Assembly: GCF_002215215.1 (NCBI RefSeq)
Contig: NZ_CP018632.1
Span: 62,501-126,500 of the forward strand
DNA from: Granulosicoccus antarcticus IMCC3135
Lineage (GTDB): Bacteria; Pseudomonadota; Gammaproteobacteria; Granulosicoccales; Granulosicoccaceae
DNA: 64,000 nucleotides
Direction: 5' to 3'
The position numbers were made by a program, and so were the translations under genes. Positions 9,724 to 16,869 of the stretch are shown here, piece by piece (position 1 is the first letter of the stretch; every line of letters starts with the position of its first letter). The notes beneath the pieces are model-generated. The model saw nothing but the letters and a program-made list of their open reading frames with translations, was not told the origin of the DNA and did not search any database.

Positions 9724-11580
9724 ATGAGTTGGACGAGAAAAATACTTCGCATTAATCTGAGTAACGGCAATATCGCTGAAGAGCCTCTCAATATGGAGTG
9801 GGCCAATGACTATCTGGGACAGCGAGGCCTGGCGACACGTTATCTGGTAGATGAAATCGATCCCCATTGTGATGCACTGGGACCAGACAATAAGCTGATC
9901 ATGACCACAGGCCCGCTGACGGGCACGACAGCCTCTACGGGCGGACGATATTCGGTGGTCTGCAAGAGCCCGCTGACGGGCACGGTAGCCTGCTCCAACT
10001 CGGGTGGCTTTTTTGGAGCCGAGCTGAAATTTGCAGGCTGGGACATGATTATCTTTGAAGGCAAGGCTGCCAGCCCCGTTTATCTGCATATCGAAAACGA
10101 AGCAGTGAAGCTGATGCCTGCTGACGATCTATGGGGACAATCTGTCTGGGCTGCAGATCATCTGCTGCGTCAGAAGCACCTGGACCCACAAATTCGCATT
10201 GCCTGCGTCGGTCGCTCAGCCGAACAAGGTTGTCTGTATTCCGCCATTGTCAACGATTTGCACCGTGCCGCGGGTCGTTCAGGCGTCGGTACAGTCATGG
10301 CATCCAAGAATCTCAAGGCTGTCGTGGTTCGTGGTACCAACGGTATTTCCAATATCAGTGATCCCAAGCGGTTCATGCAAACGGTCAGAGACGGCAAGAA
10401 GGTACTGGCAGAAAACGCGGTCACCGGCCAGGGTTTGCCTGCCTACGGTACGCAAGTGCTCATGAACGTGATCAATGAAGTGGGTGCCCTGCCGACACGC
10501 AATATGCGTGAGATTCAGTTCGAAGGTGCCTCCAATGTCGGCGGTGAAGCAATGCATGAGCCTCGCAAATCCGATGGCAAAGCTAATCTGACAACCAACG
10601 GTGCCTGCTACGCCTGCACGATTGCCTGTGGACGAATCTCGACAGTGGATCGTACGCACTTCTCGGTCAAGGACAAACCTGAATACTGGATCAATTCTGG
10701 TGGGCTTGAATACGAAGCCGCCTGGGCATTGGGACCCGATACCGGTATCGATGATATCGACGCGCTGACCTACGTCAATTTCCTGTGCAACGAAGATGGC
10801 ATGGATCCGATCTCATTTGGTTCTACCGTCGCGGCTGCCATGGAGATGTTTGAAGATGGGAACATTACCACCGAGCATACCGGCGGTATGGAGCTGAAGT
10901 TCGGATCCGCAGAGGCGCTCTGTTGGGCCGCCGAAGTGACTGCCAAGGGTGAAGGATTCGGTGTGGATCTGGGATTGGGTTCCAAACGGTTGTGTGAGAA
11001 ATACGGCCGGCCGGAGCTATCCATGACCGTCAAGGGGCAGGAATTTCCTGCTTATGACCCTCGTGGCATTCAGGGTATGGGTCTTGCCTACGCCACCTCA
11101 AACAGGGGTGCTTGCCACCTGCGTGGATACACGGTTGCCTCAGAGATCCTGGGTATTCCGGAGAAAACCGATCCGCTGGAATCAGAGGGTAAAGCCGGTC
11201 TGGTCAAGGCCTTTCAGGATGCCACTGCAGCTGTGGACTCGGCGGGACTGTGTGTATTCACAACCTTCGCATGGACCATGGATGACATTGCTCCGCAAGT
11301 GGATGCTGCCTGTGAAGGCGATTGGTCTACCGAACGGATGATGGAAGTGGGTGAACGTATCTGGAATATGGAAAGAGATTTCAACCAGAAGGCGGGTATT
11401 ACCGGTGCTGACGATACGCTGCCAACTCGACTGCTCAAGGAAGGCGGAGGCACAGGTCCAGCCAAAGGTCGAGTCAGCGAGCTGGACAAGATGCTGCCTG
11501 AGTATTATCAGTTACGTGGCTACAGTGCAGATGGCTCCATGACTGAGGAAACTCGTCAGAAATGGTCGCTACCCGCATAG
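9724..11580 (+). CDS. aor: Aldehyde:ferredoxin oxidoreductase (W/Mo-pterin enzyme)
   Basis: A 618-residue member of the AOR family, which oxidises aldehydes to acids (or the reverse) at a bis-pterin tungsten or molybdenum centre. The N-terminal domain has the family pattern GPLTGT...GGRYSV...GGFFGAELKFAGWD. The [4Fe-4S] ligands are Cys 295, 298 and 302 (CYACTIAC), with the late partner Cys 510 in GLCVF. Length is typical. Neighbours supply the ferredoxin, an NAD(P)H/FAD subunit, a MoaD-like protein and MoaA, making this an oxygen-tolerant, NAD-linked AOR of the proteobacterial type by inference. The natural aldehyde is unknown. Confidence 0.93.
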   Translation: MSWTRKILRINLSNGNIAEEPLNMEWANDYLGQRGLATRYLVDEIDPHCDALGPDNKLIMTTGPLTGTTASTGGRYSVVCKSPLTGTVACSNSGGFFGAELKFAGWDMIIFEGKAASPVYLHIENEAVKLMPADDLWGQSVWAADHLLRQKHLDPQIRIACVGRSAEQGCLYSAIVNDLHRAAGRSGVGTVMASKNLKAVVVRGTNGISNISDPKRFMQTVRDGKKVLAENAVTGQGLPAYGTQVLMNVINEVGALPTRNMREIQFEGASNVGGEAMHEPRKSDGKANLTTNGACYACTIACGRISTVDRTHFSVKDKPEYWINSGGLEYEAAWALGPDTGIDDIDALTYVNFLCNEDGMDPISFGSTVAAAMEMFEDGNITTEHTGGMELKFGSAEALCWAAEVTAKGEGFGVDLGLGSKRLCEKYGRPELSMTVKGQEFPAYDPRGIQGMGLAYATSNRGACHLRGYTVASEILGIPEKTDPLESEGKAGLVKAFQDATAAVDSAGLCVFTTFAWTMDDIAPQVDAACEGDWSTERMMEVGERIWNMERDFNQKAGITGADDTLPTRLLKEGGGTGPAKGRVSELDKMLPEYYQLRGYSADGSMTEETRQKWSLPA

Positions 11581-11596
11581 TTGACGGAAGCTCTGC

Positions 11597-11789
11597 CGGA
11601 ACATTTGTTATATGTTCCGGATGATGAACCGGGCAATCCGCCGTAGGTAGCGGATTGTCACCGGATTTTCGGGCGCAGCTAGGAGGCTGTCCGAGAATAG
11701 CGATCGTAGCGAGGGCGTGAGATTTCGAGTCAGATTTTCGCGTCCGCAGTAGATCAGTCTATTCTCGGACAGCTTCCTGGACTGCGCCC
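11597..11789. repeat. Cluster of three hairpins inside the AOR operon
   Basis: The 250-bp gap between the AOR gene and the FAD oxidoreductase gene holds three inverted repeats in a row. The first is CCGGAACAT/ATGTTCCGG (11597-11620). The second is GGCAATCCG/CGGATTGTC (about 11632-11659), with outer CCGG pairs. The third is a large imperfect pair of about 30 bp, 11671-11700 with 11759-11789, enclosing 58 bp. None has a T-run. They could attenuate or stabilise the operon mRNA, or the large one could be a small MITE/REP-like insertion. Confidence 0.75.
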
Positions 11790-11831
11790 GACTTGTCTCA
11801 GGCTTTAAATTGTCAGTACAGGAAAACCAAT

Positions 11832-13103
11832 ATGCATTACGTGATTATCGGCGCAGGACCCGCAGGTGTGAATGCCGCAGAGCACCTTCGCCAGTATGAC
11901 CCGCAGGGACAGATCACAATGCTGGTGGCAGAGCAGGTACCACCGTATTCGCGCATGGCATTGCCCTATTATCTGGCAGACAATATAGCGCCTGAAGGTA
12001 CTTATTTGCGCAAGGGCTCCAATCATTTTGAATCCCTGAACATCACCCTCAAACAAGGCCGTGCCAGCTCTCTGGATACACAGAACAAGACCTTGACGCT
12101 GCAAGACGGCGAGACCTTGGGTTATGACAAATTGCTGATCGCCAGTGGTGCCACCGCCACACGTCCACCTATTCCCGGTATTGATCTGGAGCGGGTCTAC
12201 AACTGCTGGACCTTGCAAGATGCGCACAAGATTGTGGCAACGACCAAACGTGGTTCCAAGGTCATACTGATGGGCGCAGGCTTCATTGGCTGCATCATTC
12301 TGGAAGCTTTGGACGAGCGAGGAGTGGATCTGACGGTTATCGAAATGGAAAACCGGATGGTGTCACGCATGACCAATGAAACGATGGGCACCATGATCAA
12401 GGACTGGTGTGTGGCCAAGGGTATCAACGTGCTGACCTCTACCCAGGTCACAGAAATTTCGGAAAATGAAGGAAGTGCGGCACTAAATGTCACGACAAAA
12501 TCAGGTGAAAGCCTGCAGGCGGATGTGGTCATTTGTGCAACGGGAGTGCGTTCGAATACCGCCTTTCTTCTTGATAGTGGTATCGAGGTTGATATGGGCA
12601 TCATCGTTGATGATTTTCTGCAAACCAGTGCACCGGATGTTTATGCAGCAGGCGATGTTGCCAGAGGCCGGGATCTGTCGACCGGCGAGTACCAAGTGCA
12701 GGCAATTCAGCCGACAGCGGTTGAACATGGCAAGTTGGCTGCCCACAATATGGTATATGGCCACAAGACTCCGCATCCGGGTAATGTGAACATGAACGTA
12801 CTGGATACTGTGGGTCTGATTTCTACCTCATTCGGACTATGGATGGGAGTTGAAGGGGGCGAGCAGGCAGAAATGTCAGATGTGGACAACTTCAAGTATC
12901 TGAATCTGCAATTCAAGGATGATGTTCTGGTAGGTGCCAGTAGTCTTGGTATGACTCAGCATGTGGGTGTCATGCGCGGACTGATTCAAACAGGCTGCCG
13001 CTTGGGACCATGGAAAGAAAAGTTGATGAGAGAACCTAATCGGCTCACGGAAGCCTATCTGGCGTGTGCCCAGAGTCAGAATGTCTCAATGAGTGCGTCC
13101 TGA
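11832..13103 (+). CDS. FAD/NAD(P)-dependent oxidoreductase, probable AOR electron-transfer subunit
   Basis: A 423-residue pyridine-nucleotide-disulfide-type flavoprotein (NirB/rubredoxin-reductase group). An FAD-binding IGAGPAGVNAAEH starts at residue 5, a NAD-binding LMGAGFIGCI lies mid-protein, and the second FAD motif VYAAGDVARG is near residue 280. The ATG at 11832 is chosen because it follows an AGGA site and starts exactly at the Rossmann fold; an upstream in-frame start adds 13 unlikely residues. It lies in the AOR operon and is the natural candidate to link AOR/ferredoxin to NAD(H). Confidence 0.88.
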   Translation: MHYVIIGAGPAGVNAAEHLRQYDPQGQITMLVAEQVPPYSRMALPYYLADNIAPEGTYLRKGSNHFESLNITLKQGRASSLDTQNKTLTLQDGETLGYDKLLIASGATATRPPIPGIDLERVYNCWTLQDAHKIVATTKRGSKVILMGAGFIGCIILEALDERGVDLTVIEMENRMVSRMTNETMGTMIKDWCVAKGINVLTSTQVTEISENEGSAALNVTTKSGESLQADVVICATGVRSNTAFLLDSGIEVDMGIIVDDFLQTSAPDVYAAGDVARGRDLSTGEYQVQAIQPTAVEHGKLAAHNMVYGHKTPHPGNVNMNVLDTVGLISTSFGLWMGVEGGEQAEMSDVDNFKYLNLQFKDDVLVGASSLGMTQHVGVMRGLIQTGCRLGPWKEKLMREPNRLTEAYLACAQSQNVSMSAS

Positions 13104-13171
13104 TAGTCAGAAATCATCCTGGAAGGTGCGTCATGGTCTCCAGCAGAATGCGACAATAATCAAATAGACTG

Positions 13172-13426
13172 ATGAAGATTACTTTCAAGCTTTACGCAAC
13201 CCTGCAGGATCTCTTGCCTGCCGGGGCTGTAAAGAATGCTATCGAAATCGAGGTTCCCGAAGAGGTATCCCTCAACGATCTTATCGATCGTTTTCAGGTG
13301 CCTCGTGAACTTGCACACCTGGTACTGGTCAATGGCATTTTCCATTGTAAGGAAGATAGAGACAAGTCCGGTATGCTGAAAAATAATGATGTGCTGGCTA
13401 TCTGGCCGCCTGTAGCGGGAGGCTGA
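13172..13426 (+). CDS. MoaD/ThiS-like sulfur-carrier protein
   Basis: An 84-residue beta-grasp protein ending in AGG, the diglycine tail that is adenylated and thiocarboxylated in MoaD. It probably donates sulfur for the dithiolene of the pterin cofactor used by the adjacent AOR, perhaps as a tungsten-specific paralogue of the housekeeping MoaD. Its stop overlaps the next gene's start by one base, so the two are coupled. Confidence 0.85.
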   Translation: MKITFKLYATLQDLLPAGAVKNAIEIEVPEEVSLNDLIDRFQVPRELAHLVLVNGIFHCKEDRDKSGMLKNNDVLAIWPPVAGG

Positions 13427-13743
13427 TGAATATGCAGGCAGATTCAAGCGATGCGTCCGTTATTGCCTACAGTCGGGAAATGGGTCTGACACACGCCGAT
13501 TTCTGGCGGCTTCTACCAAGGGCCATGGGCAAGCAGCCCTATACGCTCAACGGCGATACGGTGCAGACTACCGTGGACACCGGCACTCTGGAAATTACTC
13601 TGGGACCGCCGGAAGAGCGACGCATTGCTCTGTTGAGGTTGCCATATTCGGTGGTCTCTTTCAGGTTTGTCGGGGTAGACGAAGTTCAACAACTGGCTTT
13701 CAAGGCACACTTCGACCTGCATTTTCAGCGTGGTGGTGGCTAG
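13426..13743 (+). CDS. Small unknown protein of the AOR operon
   Basis: A 105-residue soluble protein of no family I recognise. It has a short helical N-terminus (AYSREMGLTHADFWRLL) followed by a beta-rich part with LEITLGPPEERRIALLRLP and ends in RGGG. It is embedded between the MoaD-like gene and moaA with 1-bp overlap upstream and a 34-bp gap downstream, so a role in cofactor assembly or AOR maturation is a reasonable guess. The triple-glycine end could be functional or coincidental. Confidence 0.75.
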   Translation: MNMQADSSDASVIAYSREMGLTHADFWRLLPRAMGKQPYTLNGDTVQTTVDTGTLEITLGPPEERRIALLRLPYSVVSFRFVGVDEVQQLAFKAHFDLHFQRGGG

Positions 13744-13777
13744 TGAGTCTGACAACAGAATACGGTAGGTTCGCAAA

Positions 13778-14800
13778 GTGAGTACGACACAAACAGGCGA
13801 TAAATACGGCCGACCTCTGCGAGATCTTCGCGTGTCTGTGACGGACAGGTGTAACTTTCGCTGTGTCTATTGCATGCCCAAAGAGATTTTCAACAAGGAC
13901 TACCGCTTCTTACCGCGTTCCGAGCTACTGACATTCGAGGAAATCGAACAAGTCGTTCGCGCTTCGGCAGAGCTAGGGGTCAGCAAGATCAGGCTGACCG
14001 GCGGCGAACCTCTGGTGCGTCGTGATCTGGAGCGTCTGATATCACAGATACGCGCAGTGCCTGGCATTACCGATATCAGTATGACAACCAATGCCTCTCT
14101 GTTAACGCGTGCCCGTGCTCAAAGTTTGCGAGATGCCGGCTTGCAACGACTGAACGTCAGTCTGGATGCCATGGACGATGCGACCTTCATGAAGGTCAAC
14201 GATGTCGATGTCACTGTACAGGCCGTGCTTGATGGAATCGAGAATGCGGCTCAGGTCAACTTCGAATCCATCAAGATCAATATGGTCGTCAAGAAAGGTC
14301 TGAATGACCATTCCATCCTGCCCATGGCGCATTTTTTCCATGGCAGTGGCCAGATTCTGCGCTTTATCGAATTCATGGATGTCGGCAACAGTAATGCCTG
14401 GGACCTGTCGCATGTGACTAGCAGCAGCGAGATTGCCGAGATCATCAATGCAGAGCTACCGATCCAGCCTGCAGAGGCAAACTATCGCGGTGAAGTGGCC
14501 AAACGCTGGGAATATAGAGATGGTGGGGGTGAGATTGGCATCATTTCATCCGTCTCAGAGCCCTTCTGCGGAGATTGCAGTAGAGCCCGCCTGAGTGCTA
14601 CCGGCAGCCTGTATACCTGTCTGTTTGCCTCCGGAGGCCACGACCTGCGCCCAGCCTTGCGTGAAGGCACTCCGACGGCTGTACGCGAACAACTCCATAA
14701 ACTCTGGTCTGTACGTGCCGATCGCTACTCCGAAACCCGCACTCAGACCTCAGTTATCCACATGCGCCCCAAAGTCGAGATGTCCTTCATCGGTGGATAA
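13778..14800 (+). CDS. moaA: GTP 3',8-cyclase MoaA (molybdenum/tungsten cofactor step 1)
   Basis: A 340-residue radical-SAM enzyme that starts pterin cofactor synthesis from GTP. The SAM cluster is Cys 25, 29 and 32 (CNFRCVYC). The second cluster is Cys 264, 267 and 281 (CGDCSRARLS...YTC). The C-terminus is the required GG dipeptide (SFIGG). Start is GTG at 13778. As the last gene of the AOR operon it would raise cofactor supply when AOR is made; other moa/moe genes are not in this window. Confidence 0.94.
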   Translation: MSTTQTGDKYGRPLRDLRVSVTDRCNFRCVYCMPKEIFNKDYRFLPRSELLTFEEIEQVVRASAELGVSKIRLTGGEPLVRRDLERLISQIRAVPGITDISMTTNASLLTRARAQSLRDAGLQRLNVSLDAMDDATFMKVNDVDVTVQAVLDGIENAAQVNFESIKINMVVKKGLNDHSILPMAHFFHGSGQILRFIEFMDVGNSNAWDLSHVTSSSEIAEIINAELPIQPAEANYRGEVAKRWEYRDGGGEIGIISSVSEPFCGDCSRARLSATGSLYTCLFASGGHDLRPALREGTPTAVREQLHKLWSVRADRYSETRTQTSVIHMRPKVEMSFIGG

Positions 14801-14898
14801 CTTAGGGGATAACTTGGGTCAGACCTCCATAAGTGTTTGAATATAATAAATAAAATGAAAAATAAGGCTGTTGATACATCCTTATTCCCCACTTTTTA

Positions 14899-14934
14899 CA
14901 GGCCTGAACCCCTGTTTAACGGCGTTCAGGCCTT
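14899..14934. terminator. Bidirectional terminator after moaA
   Basis: AGGCCTGAAC and GTTCAGGCCT pair around a loop of about 14 nt, in the gap between moaA (+) and the convergent membrane-protein gene (-). A T-rich stretch lies upstream on the plus strand and can serve the minus-strand transcript. Confidence 0.7.
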
Positions 14935-14971
14935 ATCCTCAAGCTGTGGATAACCAAGAATCAAGTAGTGT

Positions 14972-15457
14972 TTAAACGCTTCGATCCTGCAGCAGACGTC
15001 GCAATATCAGTCCAACGATCACGGTCATGCCGACATGGCCGACAAATGATGATTGTGTATAAGCACCAAATTCCATCATGAATGCTCGTCCGATAAACGG
15101 TGCCAGAATGCCCTGGGCGATAAACCACAACAGTACGCCGGTAATGACACCTGCCACCAGGTAGGTCTGTTTGCTGACTCTGTGAATCAGATAGACACTC
15201 AGTGCAAAGCCGATCGAACCGATCAGTGCATGAATGACAAAAGCGGCGCCATACGGCAGATCGATACCCAGAGTGATCTTGGTAATGGCCATTACCAGTT
15301 TTGAGGGTTGGAGGGACAAGCCGAACAGGATGGGGGAAATCAGCCAGGCGTATAGCTCAAACAGGCTTTCTGCGATGACTCCGGCAATGATGACGGCCTT
15401 GATTTCCCGCATGCTCGGAATTGCCAGCAAAGAGAGGGGTTCTGCCGACTCAGACAT
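14972..15457 (-). CDS. Small unknown integral membrane protein
   Basis: About 161 residues with four or so hydrophobic helices (around VIIAGVIAESLFELYAWLI, FVIHALIGSIGFALSVYLI, VAGVITGVLLWFIAQG and GHVGMTVIVGLIL). I do not recognise the family with confidence. The ATG at 15457 overlaps the 3' end of the peroxiredoxin-like gene by 8 bp, so both are likely one transcript. A longer ORF begins upstream but would lie wholly within the preceding gene and is rejected. Its role may relate to the redox gene before it. Confidence 0.7.
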   Translation of the reverse strand: MSESAEPLSLLAIPSMREIKAVIIAGVIAESLFELYAWLISPILFGLSLQPSKLVMAITKITLGIDLPYGAAFVIHALIGSIGFALSVYLIHRVSKQTYLVAGVITGVLLWFIAQGILAPFIGRAFMMEFGAYTQSSFVGHVGMTVIVGLILRRLLQDRSV

Positions 15458-15986
15458 CGCCGGTGTACTCGCCTCGTGCCGGGTAGTTGTTCGCAATCGC
15501 AAAATCGATGGCACCCAGTAATTCGGAGAAGTGTGGTCGAACAAATGGCATGGTCTGTACAGAGCCGTAATACAAAGTCTGGTCAGGATTGACGACAAAC
15601 AGACCGGGTTCGGAGAACAGCGCTGGCTCTTCGATTCCGATGGATGTCTTGCCGCGAGAGGTGGAGATGTACAGATCCCATTCGCGTGCCTTGCTCAACG
15701 AGAGACCGTAGCCAATACGCAATTTGTCGGCTTTGATGTTGGTGCCCATCAAGGCTGCTCGTTCCTCGGTATCAGAGCTGACAGCAACTACACCGACGCC
15801 GCGTTCGGCAAATGCATCAACGTTCTTTTGCAGTTCAGTCAGATACTTGGCACAGATCGGGCAATGCAAACCTCGGTAGAAGCAGACGATAGTGCCCCGC
15901 TCTGAAGACTCTGCGGAGAGGTCAAACTTTCCGTGAGCTACTGTGTCAAAAGCGAGATCAGGGGTTTTCTGGCGTGGCAATAGCAT
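15450..15986 (-). CDS. Peroxiredoxin-like (AhpC/TSA family) protein
   Basis: A 178-residue thioredoxin-fold protein with the active region FYRGLHCPICAKYL (Cys 42 and 45), typical of the AhpC-like redoxin group with a CxxC rather than the PxxxTxxC motif of classical 2-Cys peroxiredoxins. It ends at residues overlapping the membrane-protein gene and is divergent from an AraC regulator, with only 90 bp between them. It would act in the cytoplasm in peroxide or thiol chemistry; the exact substrate is not known. Confidence 0.82.
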   Translation of the reverse strand: MLLPRQKTPDLAFDTVAHGKFDLSAESSERGTIVCFYRGLHCPICAKYLTELQKNVDAFAERGVGVVAVSSDTEERAALMGTNIKADKLRIGYGLSLSKAREWDLYISTSRGKTSIGIEEPALFSEPGLFVVNPDQTLYYGSVQTMPFVRPHFSELLGAIDFAIANNYPARGEYTGDV

Positions 15987-16075
15987 GTGTCGATTCCGTT
16001 GATTGATAACTTGATGTAAAAGATAACAGGCGATAATATCAATTAATCTTCAATTAACCGACTAAAACAACTGCC

Positions 16076-16825
16076 ATGATTGATAGTTCTCGAATTGATC
16101 GTTTATCAGCACTGGTTTCGAGATTTGAGATTGATGTTGTTCCCGAGTCGCACGGTATGGCCAATCTGGTCATTTGCCAACGTGCACAGTCAACACTTCC
16201 AGGACGCATTCTGTTCGCGCCAGTGGGTGTTCTGTCTGATAATGATTACAACCCTGACAATGCGGTGTTTCTGGCAAAGGCTAATTGGGGCGGTTCGGAA
16301 AACCCGCTGTTGATTGCCTTGCCTGATCGTATCGTTGTCGATATAGATGACAACTCGGAACTGCAGAGCTTGTCGAGTCTACTGATAGCCGAGAGCGGGC
16401 AGCAACGCTGTGGAGCGGGCTCGGTTATCAACCGTCTGGGTGAGGTTTTGCTGGTGCTCTTGCTCAGAGTGCAACTCTCAGTGGGTACGACCGATTCGGG
16501 GCTACTGGGCGGTCTGGCCGATATTCGTCTGAGCCCGGCTATCGTGGCGATGCACGAACGCCCGGGTGAGCCTTGGCGCATCGAACGACTGGCAGAGATA
16601 TCCGGTTTATCCACCAGTCGCTTTGCTGATCGATTTACAAAAACGGTGGGTCAGACACCAATGTCCTATCTGCGTTGTTGGCGCATGGTTCTGGCCCATC
16701 GGGATGTCCAGCACGGGGATCGCATACAAGCGGTCGCCGCACGTTATGGGTACGCCTCGAGTGAAGCCCTGTCACGGGCGTTTCGTAGGCATTTTGGTGC
16801 CAACCCCACGGCCTTGCGGCCGTAA
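16076..16825 (+). CDS. AraC family transcriptional regulator
   Basis: A 249-residue protein with an N-terminal cupin-like sensing domain (about 1-150) and a C-terminal double helix-turn-helix of the AraC type (WRIERLAEISGLSTSRFADRF, then IQAVAARYGYASSEALSRAF). The gene is divergent from the peroxiredoxin-like/membrane-protein pair and probably regulates it from the shared 90-bp region. The cupin_6-type sensor often responds to reactive chlorine or small organics, but that is by family analogy. Confidence 0.85.
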   Translation: MIDSSRIDRLSALVSRFEIDVVPESHGMANLVICQRAQSTLPGRILFAPVGVLSDNDYNPDNAVFLAKANWGGSENPLLIALPDRIVVDIDDNSELQSLSSLLIAESGQQRCGAGSVINRLGEVLLVLLLRVQLSVGTTDSGLLGGLADIRLSPAIVAMHERPGEPWRIERLAEISGLSTSRFADRFTKTVGQTPMSYLRCWRMVLAHRDVQHGDRIQAVAARYGYASSEALSRAFRRHFGANPTALRP

Positions 16826-16869
16826 GGTTGGTGTGGGTGCTCGCCTTGCAATAATCTGAGCGTCTACTA

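Noticed and set aside
9634-10089. 151-residue minus-strand ORF across the ferredoxin/AOR junction
   Set aside because: Antisense shadow of two well-supported genes.
14972-15598. Longer 208-residue version of the membrane protein
   Set aside because: The first 47 residues would overlap the peroxiredoxin-like gene fully; the ATG at 15457 gives a normal 8-bp overlap.
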